Of a DNA stretch of 37,532 bases, positions 15,617 to 24,497 are shown piece by piece; position 1 is the first letter of the stretch; each line of letters begins with the position of its first letter. Both the position numbers and the translations under genes were made by a program. The notes below the pieces were generated by a model, which saw only the letters and a program-made list of their open reading frames with translations, had not been told where the DNA came from and did no database searches. The DNA is from Fidelibacterota bacterium (lineage in GTDB: Bacteria > Fidelibacterota > UBA2242): assembly GCA_016782645.1 (NCBI GenBank), contig JADHYC010000021.1, forward strand, positions 1-37,532, in the 5' to 3' direction.

Positions 15617-17404
15617 CTATCCTAACTCCAGCCACTTGAACCATATTGGATGATTTTCTTTATACCATTCTAAAATTTTCCGTAAAATGATCTGCTTTTT
15701 CTTAGAAATAACATCTTCAGGAATCATATTGAAATGCATCCTTATCTTATAAGAATCGAAATATTCGAGCGCTTCTGAACATAGAGTCTGTAATTCGTTT
15801 CTGATGCGACCGGAGTCAGATATTTTTATAGGGCGATGACGAAAATCTTCTCCTGCCATAAAGCGATTTAAAAGCGGGTTAAACACAAGTTTGCTTTCTT
15901 CAAATGTTTTAAGCAAACGAAATGTGAGTCTAATACGTTTATCTCCTTTACGTGTCGAAAGGCGCACTGTGACGCTATAAGTGTTGTTGTTGATTTTCTC
16001 TACTCCTTTTGAGTTGGTATATGGGTCTGGTAGCATGAATCCTGAAATTGCCATCACTCGCCATTGTTTTTGTGGAAAAAAGTCATCAGCAGTAATGGCT
16101 TTTTTATTCAATGGGATACCTGCGCTTTTTGCCTGTCGAATATTATCCCTGTACATTTCAATTTTTTCATCGTCAACGTCTCTTTTGAAAATGGCAGATA
16201 ACTTCTTTGAAAAATCTGGATCTTCAGGGTTTAGTTGTATGATGTACGGTTCTTGATCATAGCTTAGTTCAAATTTCGATGAGAAAATAGTCAGAAATAC
16301 ATTCAAATCGAGGATCGGGTAAAGACTCGCTGCCTGAACTGCCTCGGCAGATGCTGCATATCCATCAATGATAAAAATGTGGAGTTGGTCTTTTTTATCT
16401 TTCCAGGTTCCTACAGTGAACGTTGGTGCGTATGTTCCTGAATCTGTAAATGCCGGCTGTCCTGTTGGTAGAATCCAGCCTTCATCTATAATATTAACCC
16501 CAATGGATTCCCATTCCTTCCAGAGTTTACCAATACGGTGTTCACGGCTCTTTCCACGAAGAGTCCAGACATGAATGTTTTCAGTTTTGATTTTCGGGTA
16601 GGTCACTTTAATAGCGTTGAGAACTTTTTCCCTTGGCGTGAAAAAATCGATTAATAGAGATTCTTCAGCAGCTTTTTCCACGATTTCTTGAGGAAGCACC
16701 AGATTTCCAACATATCCCTCGTAGGGTTTACTAATTGCAAGTGGTTGGTCGAATACGTGTAAAACAGTCATAGGTCCCGTATCAGCACCTTTAGCAAAAC
16801 GCGATGTATTTTCAAGTGTATCAATAGCAGTTCCCCAAATAGTGATCCCTGCGGCATTAATCTCATTGAAAAAGTCAGCCAGTTTATAATCATCGGAGTT
16901 TATTAATTTATGGACGCGTGATTCTAAGAATTTTGCAACTTGTGGACGGGCGTAAATTCTACCGAATCCTAATAGCGGATTTGAACCCATTTCGGGGGTT
17001 TCGCCCACTTTCGGCATCAGTCCTTCTCCCAATGAAACCATGATTGCGTGGTTTTCGGGGAGTGAACGTGAAAGATACCATAAGCTCTCACTCATAGCAT
17101 AAGCGGAGATGGCGTCGGCGTTTTTTTTAACATTATTCAAACCTTTTTTATCAAGCCCTTTTCCCTCGCCATACTGCCCAAAAAGCCTTGTACCTAAAGC
17201 TGTTACTGCTGCAGTTGTTACGAATAGACATTCCATTCTGTCGTCAACAAAAGAGATGCTTGAGATCTCATGGGGCGAAGTTTTTTCCCTGATCCATTCT
17301 ATTTTTATATCTTCTAACCATAAGTGAAATCTCCCAAGGATAGGGCTTGTATCAAAAGCCCATTGAGCAATAAGGTTTGTTTTGTCCATAATTTTTTTAT
17401 ACAT
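15617..17404 (-). CDS. Conserved-looking protein of unknown function, 595 residues
   Basis: A long, intact, well-expressed-looking gene that I do not recognise. ATG at 17404 follows AAGGAGCT at good spacing. There is no signal peptide or membrane helix, so it is probably cytoplasmic. Visible features are an N-terminal region GRFHLWLEDIKIEWIRE, a glycine-rich VSLGEGLMPKVGETPEMG, a small alpha/beta-type segment DFFNEINAAGITIWGTAID, and a central region with IHVWTLRGKSREHRIGKLW, then ILPTGQPAFTDSGTYAPTF and IFIIDGYAASAEAVQAASLY. The C-terminal 120 residues are rich in Arg and aromatic residues. The many invariant-looking Gly/Asp/His positions suggest an enzyme. It sits alone between the racemase gene (convergent) and a glycosyltransferase-Wzi operon. 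Confidence 0.8.
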   Translation of the reverse strand: MYKKIMDKTNLIAQWAFDTSPILGRFHLWLEDIKIEWIREKTSPHEISSISFVDDRMECLFVTTAAVTALGTRLFGQYGEGKGLDKKGLNNVKKNADAISAYAMSESLWYLSRSLPENHAIMVSLGEGLMPKVGETPEMGSNPLLGFGRIYARPQVAKFLESRVHKLINSDDYKLADFFNEINAAGITIWGTAIDTLENTSRFAKGADTGPMTVLHVFDQPLAISKPYEGYVGNLVLPQEIVEKAAEESLLIDFFTPREKVLNAIKVTYPKIKTENIHVWTLRGKSREHRIGKLWKEWESIGVNIIDEGWILPTGQPAFTDSGTYAPTFTVGTWKDKKDQLHIFIIDGYAASAEAVQAASLYPILDLNVFLTIFSSKFELSYDQEPYIIQLNPEDPDFSKKLSAIFKRDVDDEKIEMYRDNIRQAKSAGIPLNKKAITADDFFPQKQWRVMAISGFMLPDPYTNSKGVEKINNNTYSVTVRLSTRKGDKRIRLTFRLLKTFEESKLVFNPLLNRFMAGEDFRHRPIKISDSGRIRNELQTLCSEALEYFDSYKIRMHFNMIPEDVISKKKQIILRKILEWYKENHPIWFKWLELG

Positions 17405-17462
17405 GGTTGAGCTCCTTAATTAATACTAATAGAAAATCGCAAAAATATTATAGAGCATTTAT

Positions 17463-18551
17463 CTACTTCCACTTGTATAATTGTAATGACCCTAACAGGC
17501 TGAATACGATAATAACAATTGGATAAACGAACCACATTAAAGGGTAATATCTTAAGATATTTTTTTGTTTAAAGATATTTGCTCCTAGTTTGACGGGAAG
17601 AAATTCAATAAAAAATTTAATGAGTACTAAGATAAGGAATATTTTTATCATAGATGGGAAGAGCAGTAATATTGCTAAGAACAGGTGAAAGAGAAATATC
17701 CAGGAGGCAATCAGAAAGAATGGTAAGGTTAGATAAAATGCTTTGCTGTTGCGTCGCAGCTGCTGGTTTAAAAATTCTTTACTAAAAGCATTATATTGAG
17801 TACGAACAAAACTTTCGGGGTCAATATTGTAGATAAATCTCCATTTTGTTGATGTTCTTATTAATTGAGATAAAAAGAAGTCGTCTCCGGTTCCCACCTG
17901 CGAGATTTTACTGTAACCGCCGACTTCATTAAACGCTTTTTTTCTAAATGCAAGATTTCTTCCATTTGAGTGGCATGGTTTATTGAAGTATGTGCTTGCC
18001 GCTGCTGCACTAGCTTCGCAGAGACTATCAAACCTCTGAAGAAGGTTAAAAAAACCTTTTCGCTTTTCCACCGGACTGTGTCCTAGAACCATTCCGACGT
18101 CTTTCTTGAAACAAGAAACCATGCTTTTTACCCAATTTGACGGGACAATGCAATCCGCATCTGTTGTGAGAATGACATCACCTTTGCTGTTTTGTATTCC
18201 TAAGGTAAGTGCACCTTTCTTTCCCCTAAGGGAGGTTTCATTTTTCTTGTGCTGTAATACTTTCCAATTAGAGAGCTTTTTAGCATAGTTCAGCATAGTT
18301 AAATAAGTGTTGTCGCTTGAATCATCATCAATAAGTATTACTTCATACTTTTCTTCGGGATATTTTATTTTAGTTAGACTATCCAGAAGGTTAATTATTA
18401 CAGATTCTTCATTTCGAGCAGATATTATTACTGATACAGAAGGTTTATTATTTAAATTATATCGATGTAAATGTAATAATCCCCAGTATATAATTAGTAT
18501 AAGAGAATAATATCCTATTCCGAGTATGATAACAATTAGTGAAAATATCAC
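17463..18551 (-). CDS. Membrane-anchored family 2 glycosyltransferase
   Basis: 362 residues from GTG at 18551. One N-terminal transmembrane segment (FSLIVIILGIGYYSLILIIYW) precedes a GT-A domain with SVSVIISARNEE, YEVILIDDDSSDNTY, TTDADC (DxD) and GTGDDFFLS. Three or so hydrophobic helices follow from about residue 270. The usual R/QxxRW motif is degenerate here (QQLRRN), unlike in the paralogue at 12773-13894. It probably transfers sugars to a lipid or growing glycan at the inner membrane. The gene starts 2 bp after the stop codon of the Wzi-like gene, so the two form an operon and likely serve the same surface polysaccharide. Confidence 0.9.
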   Translation of the reverse strand: MIFSLIVIILGIGYYSLILIIYWGLLHLHRYNLNNKPSVSVIISARNEESVIINLLDSLTKIKYPEEKYEVILIDDDSSDNTYLTMLNYAKKLSNWKVLQHKKNETSLRGKKGALTLGIQNSKGDVILTTDADCIVPSNWVKSMVSCFKKDVGMVLGHSPVEKRKGFFNLLQRFDSLCEASAAAASTYFNKPCHSNGRNLAFRKKAFNEVGGYSKISQVGTGDDFFLSQLIRTSTKWRFIYNIDPESFVRTQYNAFSKEFLNQQLRRNSKAFYLTLPFFLIASWIFLFHLFLAILLLFPSMIKIFLILVLIKFFIEFLPVKLGANIFKQKNILRYYPLMWFVYPIVIIVFSLLGSLQLYKWK

Positions 18552-18553
18552 AG

Positions 18554-20254
18554 TTAAATATTTATTTTTATACCGATATTTGTAAAAAAGTCCTCTTTCC
18601 TTTTTCCATCTATCTTATTTGAATAAAAATCAAAACTAAATAACAGAAATGTTTCATTGAAGATTTCATAAGATGCTTCTACTTTAACTCTTTGTGTTGT
18701 CTTAATTTTTCCCATAAGCCATTTAGTTGAATGATTGTGCGTCGCATCTCTTTGTGAATAGCTTGTAGTTGGGTCACCGCCCCATACTTTCCCGGGTTCG
18801 TCTATTCCATGTTTCAAGTTGTGAAATTCTATTGATAGACGGGTCCTTCGCGAAAAATATGTGTCACCTCTTAGAAACAGTAGTTGAGAGTTGGGGCCAT
18901 AGGGAAAACCAAGGCAAAGAGCATTATTGGTATAGTTAGTTGCAATGGTCTCGTGTGTGTAAGTCCAGGGTCTTGCAGCGGTGAATTCTGCTTGTATATC
19001 GACAGGAAGAGAAACTGCGTAAGTTGACCACCTGATACCTCCCTGTAGAATGTGCTTATTTGCCCACCATTTTTTACCAAGTTCTCCAAATCTTAACTCG
19101 TCAATTAAAACAGAGCCGTAAAACGTGAAGTTTTTCAAGAAAGTTGTTTTGAAATCTATAGATAGCAAAGAATTGTCTCTATCGCAAAGATTATGTCCGA
19201 TTGTCCAGAAAAAATTTACGGGGATGAGATATGATAACTCTGTATTTCTATCACCGTAAATAACAATGTCGGTTAGCCCAATATTTGTTGTTCCTTTAAA
19301 AAGCGAAACATCAACTCGGTGACCGGCAAAATATTTTTGTTGTTTCCTAATTTCCCTTGGCGCATCTTTTACTGCAACGCTATCATTTAATAGACTGGCG
19401 TGGATGTATGTGAAGTTTATACCTTTAAATTTGGAGGATAGACCAATATATGAAAATGCAGGTGAATTATTAGAAAGGATCAGATTGTTATGGAAACTAT
19501 TTCCCCATAGAACAGGCTGGCGATAGATTCCAATATCAAAGAATTTGTGGTGGAATGCAATTGAAGAGTAGGTGTTGTCAAATGTGTATAAACTATCAGG
19601 TTGATACATACCCCAGACTCCACGCTGCTCATATAGAGTGTCAGTGAAATCTGGATTCCATGTTTTACGAAATCTGAAAGCGTTCATGTGGAAAGTAATA
19701 GTTTTTCCTAACCCGCCACGTATTAATATTTTATCAGATTCTAATCGTCTATATTGGTTGTTTTTCCCTTCAAATCTTACCTTTTCTTCTAAATCAATCC
19801 ATGTGAAATTATCTTCTTCTTCAAAAGTAAACAGATGCTTTTCTTCGACCCCATCTCTTTTACTGAATATATCTTTGAAACATTTTTTTAAACCGCCTTT
19901 ATTGAAAAACGGTGCTTGAATTGTTTCTCCTTCTTGTAGGTACTGATGACGATTCTCTGTTAATTCCATGCGATAATCTGCAATAAATTCGTTAAGTAAT
20001 TTTTTTTCTATTCCGTTGAGATGGTCTCTATTTTGTTGAATTGTAATTAAAAAGGATGCTATTTCATCTCGCTTTAGAGGGAGTGCTGAATCATTATAGT
20101 GAGTTATAATCCTCCTCGTTTCCATTCTTTTGAGAAATGGATAGATGGGGTCGTTAACCGGTATGTGAAGTCCACTTCCCAATAGATTTATAATTAACAC
20201 TAAAGTAAAAAGAAGTATCTTAATTTTTGAGTAACAAAGTTCATCGTTTTTCAT
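18554..20254 (-). CDS. Wzi-like capsule-assembly outer-membrane protein
   Basis: 566 residues with an N-terminal signal (ILLFTLVLIINLLGSGLH). The mature N-terminus matches the capsule-assembly Wzi family opening: DPIYPFLKRMETRRIITHYN, then PLKRDEIASFLITI and a helical stretch. After about residue 150 the sequence turns into alternating beta-strands rich in aromatic residues (KITFHMNAFRFRKTW, GMYQPDSLYTFDNTYSSIAF, and similar). It ends with a strand-like tail (FFTNIGIKINI), consistent with an 18-strand outer-membrane barrel. Wzi proteins anchor surface polysaccharide. It lies directly upstream of a GT2 gene in the same operon. The match is to the family pattern, not to a specific gene. Confidence 0.75.
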   Translation of the reverse strand: MKNDELCYSKIKILLFTLVLIINLLGSGLHIPVNDPIYPFLKRMETRRIITHYNDSALPLKRDEIASFLITIQQNRDHLNGIEKKLLNEFIADYRMELTENRHQYLQEGETIQAPFFNKGGLKKCFKDIFSKRDGVEEKHLFTFEEEDNFTWIDLEEKVRFEGKNNQYRRLESDKILIRGGLGKTITFHMNAFRFRKTWNPDFTDTLYEQRGVWGMYQPDSLYTFDNTYSSIAFHHKFFDIGIYRQPVLWGNSFHNNLILSNNSPAFSYIGLSSKFKGINFTYIHASLLNDSVAVKDAPREIRKQQKYFAGHRVDVSLFKGTTNIGLTDIVIYGDRNTELSYLIPVNFFWTIGHNLCDRDNSLLSIDFKTTFLKNFTFYGSVLIDELRFGELGKKWWANKHILQGGIRWSTYAVSLPVDIQAEFTAARPWTYTHETIATNYTNNALCLGFPYGPNSQLLFLRGDTYFSRRTRLSIEFHNLKHGIDEPGKVWGGDPTTSYSQRDATHNHSTKWLMGKIKTTQRVKVEASYEIFNETFLLFSFDFYSNKIDGKRKEDFFTNIGIKINI

Positions 20255-20367
20255 AATTGTTGAAATTTACGGATATTTCTGAAAACTTCCAGATTGTAGT
20301 TGTGTATGAATTTAGAGTTTTTTAGTAATGTTGGATTTATTATTGCTGTAATTTTTTCTATTATAAT

Positions 20368-20554
20368 TGAGTCCACTAAAAAAAGTTATAAAAGTAATTA
20401 ATTAGATGTCACACTGAATTCATCGCTATGAAAGGAGTCCCTATCGGGAAAGGTAGACATCCTCTAAGCACACTTTCCCGAAATTGTCGGGATCCCGATA
20501 AATCGGGACTACTCATTGTGACAGAGATAAATTTTAATTTTTTTAGTGGACTCA
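20368..20554. mobile_element. MITE-like palindromic element with 17-bp terminal inverted repeats
   Basis: Perfect 17-bp inverted ends (TGAGTCCACTAAAAAAA at 20368-20384; its reverse complement at 20538-20554) bound a 187-bp non-coding unit. Inside, TGTCACACTGA near 20408 pairs with TCATTGTGACA near 20512-20522 with one mismatch. The core holds two back-to-back hairpins, TCCCGA...TCGGGA at 20476-20492 and 20493-20508. The whole unit could fold into one long cruciform or RNA stem. No transposase and no obvious target-site duplication is seen. It fills most of the 370-bp spacer between the Wzi-like gene and the GH3 gene. Confidence 0.6.
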
Positions 20555-20624
20555 TGAGTTTGTCATAATAAGAATTATAAATCAAATGCTTAAAGGTGAG
20601 TTTCCTGTACATTAAAGTCCGACA

Positions 20625-21950
20625 TCATTTGATTAACATAATTTTCCGTGAAATTGAAAATTCAGGCGTTTCCATTCTAACAAAATAGATTCCCGAGGAG
20701 AGTCTCGAACCATTGAGTTCAAATATGTATGTTCCTGTTTTTAATTCCTTTTTAATAATCTTGCAAACTATTTCACCGAGAATATTATAGATCTTTAAAT
20801 CAACATGTGTATTGTGTGCTATATTTACAACGATGTTTGTGCTCGTATTAAAAGGATTTGGATAATTTTGCAATGTAAAATCGGTTGGCGAATACAAGTT
20901 AGCGATTTCATCTTCTACTGATGTAATTCTTTGCTTTAGCTCCATGATTCTCTGGTAGGATTCATTAATACGGGATTCTGCAATATCCCCGTTTGAGACT
21001 TTTTGAACCACTAATTCAATTACTTCTCTGACTAAGGATAAACCGTTTATTTCATTAGTTCTGAATAGTAAAATATCTATACCTGCATTTATTGCCAACT
21101 CGACGGTTTCCTCAAAGGTATAATAACCGGTAATTGCTTGCATGAACATTTCATCACTAATTACTATCCCCTGAAAATTTAAATCTTGCCTTAAGAGATT
21201 TGTTACTACGTTATAAGATAGTGAGGCAGGATATAGCGTATCAAAATTTGAATTGTAGAGGTGACCAACCATAACAATATCTTTATAAACTTCTGATTTT
21301 GTTGGGGATCCTCCGGTAAAAAGCTCTTGGTAAGGTACCAATTCTGAATCAGCCCAAGTCGTGGTGATATCGGTCCATCCTAAATGTGAATCTTCTGTTG
21401 CACTGCCGTGACCGGGAAAATGCTTCAGTGTTGTGATGACATTATTCTGATGAAACTCATCAATAAACCAGGAAGCATGATTGAAGACCGTCATTGGATC
21501 GTTTGAGAAACTTCGTTCCCAGTATCCAATCGCTGGACTGGAAGGATTCACATTGACATCCACTACAGGAGCAAGGTTAACATTAATTCCGCTTTCTGAT
21601 AGCCATTTTGCCATCATTGCTGCCGCAGCTCGTGTTGAATCTTCAGAGTTAAAAATAGTTCCGAGCTGAAGTGCCGAATAAGTTTCCTCGAAACCGTTAT
21701 TCTCATCCAAACGGGCAACAAGACCACCTTCCTGGTCGGTTGAGATGAATAAAGGGATTTCTGTCAGCTGGTTTAGCTGATCAGTTAAGTTTTTAATCTG
21801 TTGAGGATTTACCATATTGTGGGCAAAGAGAAGGACACCACCAAGATTTCGCTGTTGAATATCAACAACTAAGGTATCGGGCAAAACAGTTCCGTAAAAT
21901 CCAACCATTATCATCTGTCCAATCTTTTCCCGTAAATCATAATTTGACAA
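20625..21950 (-). CDS. Glycoside hydrolase family 3 (beta-N-acetylhexosaminidase-like) with T9SS sorting domain
   Basis: 441 residues from TTG at 21950; the protein probably starts 30 codons earlier (see the separate leader entry). Residues 1-330 are a NagZ-type GH3 barrel: REKIGQMIMVGFYG, the FISTDQEGGLVARL substrate loop, KHFPGHGSATEDSH containing the general-acid His/Asp dyad, and FQGIVISDEMFMQAI with the nucleophile Asp. The enzyme would remove N-acetylglucosamine or a similar sugar from glycans. After a short helical linker, residues about 360-441 form a YPNPFN-type sorting domain (NYPNPFNTSTN, then a LKIYNILGEIV strand and SGIYFVRME). That predicts export through a type IX-like system and surface retention, unlike cytoplasmic NagZ. 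Confidence 0.92.
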   Translation of the reverse strand: MSNYDLREKIGQMIMVGFYGTVLPDTLVVDIQQRNLGGVLLFAHNMVNPQQIKNLTDQLNQLTEIPLFISTDQEGGLVARLDENNGFEETYSALQLGTIFNSEDSTRAAAAMMAKWLSESGINVNLAPVVDVNVNPSSPAIGYWERSFSNDPMTVFNHASWFIDEFHQNNVITTLKHFPGHGSATEDSHLGWTDITTTWADSELVPYQELFTGGSPTKSEVYKDIVMVGHLYNSNFDTLYPASLSYNVVTNLLRQDLNFQGIVISDEMFMQAITGYYTFEETVELAINAGIDILLFRTNEINGLSLVREVIELVVQKVSNGDIAESRINESYQRIMELKQRITSVEDEIANLYSPTDFTLQNYPNPFNTSTNIVVNIAHNTHVDLKIYNILGEIVCKIIKKELKTGTYIFELNGSRLSSGIYFVRMETPEFSISRKIMLIK

Positions 21951-22040
21951 TGCAAAGGAATTCGGGAAAAGAAAAACAACCAGGATAAGTCTGCGGAATT
22001 GTTTAAATATGTTTGATTTTTTAATAAATAAACTCTTTAT
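21951..22040 (-). other. In-frame signal-peptide leader of the GH3 gene with non-canonical ATA start
   Basis: The GH3 frame stays open upstream of the TTG at 21950 and encodes a textbook signal peptide: basic residues (SLFIKKSNIFKQFRR), a hydrophobic core (LILVVFLF) and a PNSFA cleavage region. There is no ATG, GTG or TTG between this leader and the upstream in-frame stop. The natural initiation point would be the ATA at 22038-22040, exactly where ATG is expected. Either ATA is used, the start codon has mutated, or there is a base error. Confidence 0.6.
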
Positions 22041-22271
22041 AATCTGTTAAAAGGGCATTTGTAACAGAGATTTAATGATCTAAGATAACTTAAAAAAATA
22101 ATTATGCTCACAAAGCGATCAATGGCATTTTTTCTTGTAGTAGATTGGAATATATGAAGTTGTTTTCATCTCATTATTCATAATTTTAATCTAATTAGAT
22201 TGTTGTCAAATTCAAATATTTATTTTTTTTAGGAACAGCGATGGGAGTAGGTTAAATATTATCAGTGGTAA

Positions 22272-22292
22272 ACCTTTATGCTATTTAAAGGT
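22272..22292. promoter_or_regulatory. Inverted repeat upstream of radical SAM gene, possible operator
   Basis: ACCTTTA (22272-22278) and TAAAGGT (22286-22292) form a perfect 7-bp dyad with a 7-bp spacer, about 70 bp upstream of the radical SAM start codon. The 320-bp divergent region 22041-22362 is otherwise AT-rich and should contain promoters for both flanking genes. I see no clear -35/-10 pair. Confidence 0.3.
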
Positions 22293-22362
22293 CAATTTCC
22301 TCTACCTTTGCCTTATGTCTATTATTCTTTGATTTAAACCATTGTCATCTATAGATTCTCAT

Positions 22363-23718
22363 ATGAAGGTTCGCCGCTTGCTTCTTGTAAATCCTTGGAT
22401 CGCCGATTTTGCTGCTTTTGATTTGTGGGCTAAACCACTGGGCTTACTTTATGTAGGCAAATTTTTAAAGAAATATGGCTACGAAATAGATTTGATTGAC
22501 TTACTGGACAGAGCGAAATGGGGTGAGAAAAAAAACAGTAAATCATCAAATGGTAAAGGGAAATACAGGAAAACTATTATACCAAAACCACCGCTGTTTT
22601 CATGGGTTCCAAGACGATATGGACTTTACGGTGCTACTAAAAATCAATTTCTTGAGGCATTATCAAATGCTGAAATCCCTGATGCAATTCTTGTAACTTC
22701 TCACATGACTTACTGGTACCCTGGGATTCAAGAGACCGTGAAAGTGTTGAGAAATGTTTATCCTGAAAAACCAATAATACTTGGCGGAATTTATGTTACT
22801 CTCTACACTGACCATGCTAAAAAAGTGATTTCGCCTGATTACTTGATTGTAGGATATGGTGAGAAGAAGACGTTATTTCTTCTTGATTCGCTTTTTAAAA
22901 TACCACGTGATTATTACGATATTCCTGATTTTGATGACGGCGGAGTTCTACCGTGGGAATTGTATGCTGAATTGGAGGCAGTTCCTATTGTGACATCGCG
23001 AGGCTGTCCATATAGATGTACGTATTGCGCGACGAGAATTTTGCACCCATATTTTGTCCAAAGGGACCCGGAAGATGTTATTAAGGAAATAGATAAGGTT
23101 CATGATAGATTCGGAGTGAAGAATTTTGCTTTTTATGATGATGCTCTTTTTGTTAATAGAGACAGGCATATTATTCCAATTTTGGAAGGTATAATCGATA
23201 CAGAAATAAAAGTTAATTTTCACACTCCGAATGGTCTTTTTACAAAAGAGATCGATAAACATTTAGCGGAATTGGTGAAAATAGCTGGATTTAAAACTAT
23301 CAGGTTGAGTCTTGAATCCATTATTCCCGAATGGCAAAAAGCTTCTTCGGGAAAGGTTTCAATGGAGAATTTCCTTACTGCTATGAAAAATCTCGAGGCA
23401 GTGGGTTTTAATCGTAGTGATATTGAGGTATATTTAATTATGGGACTTCCGAGACAAACCTATAATCATGTGAAAGAAAGCCTAAAATTTGTTGCTGATG
23501 CAGAAGCAATATCGCGGCTTGCCTCCTTTTCGCCTATTCCGGGGACAGTTGAATGGAAACGGGCAAAGGAGATGGGTTATGTTTATGATGATATGGACCC
23601 TCTTTTGACTAATAATTCTCTCTATCCTTGTCAGAACAAAGATTTTCCTTACGAAAAGTTTATAGAATTGCGACAAATTTCTAATCAACTAAACGAAAGT
23701 GTAAGATGTAAAGAATGA
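22363..23718 (+). CDS. Radical SAM protein (B12-binding-domain type)
   Basis: About 451 residues; ATG at 22363 is preferred over an upstream TTG at 22342. The N-terminal 180 residues have a Rossmann-like, cobalamin-binding-type fold (RRLLLVNPW, LGLLYVGKFLKKYGYEIDLID, PIILGGIYVTLY), though the B12-ligand DxHxxG motif is not visible. The radical SAM core begins at TSRGCPYRCTYCATRIL, with Cys215, Cys219 and Cys222 as the CxxxCxxC cluster ligands. FAFYDDALFV, RLSLESI and VYLIMGLPRQTY follow as expected for Elp3/MiaB-like cores. Related proteins methylate or rearrange lipids, antibiotics and tetrapyrroles; the substrate here is unknown. The DUF4416 gene lies about 100 bp downstream. Confidence 0.92.
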   Translation: MKVRRLLLVNPWIADFAAFDLWAKPLGLLYVGKFLKKYGYEIDLIDLLDRAKWGEKKNSKSSNGKGKYRKTIIPKPPLFSWVPRRYGLYGATKNQFLEALSNAEIPDAILVTSHMTYWYPGIQETVKVLRNVYPEKPIILGGIYVTLYTDHAKKVISPDYLIVGYGEKKTLFLLDSLFKIPRDYYDIPDFDDGGVLPWELYAELEAVPIVTSRGCPYRCTYCATRILHPYFVQRDPEDVIKEIDKVHDRFGVKNFAFYDDALFVNRDRHIIPILEGIIDTEIKVNFHTPNGLFTKEIDKHLAELVKIAGFKTIRLSLESIIPEWQKASSGKVSMENFLTAMKNLEAVGFNRSDIEVYLIMGLPRQTYNHVKESLKFVADAEAISRLASFSPIPGTVEWKRAKEMGYVYDDMDPLLTNNSLYPCQNKDFPYEKFIELRQISNQLNESVRCKE

Positions 23719-23742
23719 AATGTGAAAAGTGAACCGTTCTAC

Positions 23743-23758
23743 TCCCGCCAAGGCGGGA
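23743..23758. repeat. Short GC-rich palindrome (TCCCGCCAAGGCGGGA)
   Basis: TCCCGC-CAAG-GCGGGA forms a perfect small hairpin between the radical SAM and DUF4416 genes. There is no T-run after it, so it resembles a dispersed REP-like hairpin more than a terminator. Confidence 0.4.
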
Positions 23759-23826
23759 TACGACGGTCAAGAAAGTGAAACGTGATGCGTGATGATGTTG
23801 AAGCAAAATAAAAATAGAGGCTAAAT

Positions 23827-24366
23827 ATGGGAGAAATAAAAGATGCTCCAAACGCCCATCCTTTTTTTGCATTAATGTTTACTTCTGAAGATCATTATGG
23901 ACAGATAGTAAACCAGCTTAAAGAAAGATTTGGAGAAATACTGGGTTTTGGACCAGTTTATAAAGTATCGGATTTTACCGATTATTATGAGAAAGAATTC
24001 AGCCTGGACTTGCAAAAGCAGATGTTTGTATTTCGCGAGCCTCGGACTCTTGAGAATTTCCATGATGTGAAAGTTTGGACAAACGGTCTGGAAATTTCTG
24101 CAGAGGGCAAGCATAACAAATCACGATCGGTGAACATCGATCCCGGATATTTGGAACCGTCAAAATTGGTTCTTTATTCAACTAAGAATTTTTCGCATAG
24201 AGTACATGTTGGCAAGGGTATATTCGCTGAGGTTACTCTTATATATGAGCATGGAAAATTTAAGTTTTTGCCATGGACTTATCCTGATTATTCATGGGAA
24301 AGGAATATAGAGTTTCTACTTAAAATGCGCCGGGAGATAGTCAAATTTGCCCGTGAAACCCATTAG
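23827..24366 (+). CDS. DUF4416 family protein
   Basis: 179 residues matching the DUF4416 pattern. It opens with HPFFALMFTSEDHYGQIV, then FGEILGFGPVYKVSDFTDYYEKEF. The most conserved block is SRSVNIDPGYLEPSKLVLYSTKNFSHRVHVG, followed by IFAEVTLIYEHGKFKFLPWTYPDYS. The function of the family is not known. The protein has no signal peptide. A GAGG element precedes the ATG by about 6 nt. Its position just after a radical SAM gene may mean joint function, but the 108-bp spacer with a palindrome leaves co-transcription uncertain. Confidence 0.88.
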   Translation: MGEIKDAPNAHPFFALMFTSEDHYGQIVNQLKERFGEILGFGPVYKVSDFTDYYEKEFSLDLQKQMFVFREPRTLENFHDVKVWTNGLEISAEGKHNKSRSVNIDPGYLEPSKLVLYSTKNFSHRVHVGKGIFAEVTLIYEHGKFKFLPWTYPDYSWERNIEFLLKMRREIVKFARETH

Positions 24367-24405
24367 AATTTTATAATAGCAATACCTTAAAAAGAGAATT
24401 ATTTA

Positions 24406-24437
24406 TTAACCGCAAAGGACGCAGAGTTTGCAGAGAT
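24406..24437. repeat. Fragment of a common dispersed spacer repeat (CGCAAAGGACGCAGAG type)
   Basis: AACCGCAAAGGACGCAGAG and the following TTTGCAGAG resemble the quasi-periodic, non-coding 'CGCAAAGACGCAGAG' repeats scattered through many environmental bacterial genomes. It opens the 793-bp region (24367-25159) that contains only repeats and a gene remnant. Confidence 0.35.
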
Positions 24438-24497
24438 TTTTTATAACAGGTTTAACAAATTATGGCAGGAGCACACTCCTGCTACTTTGATAAGGAA

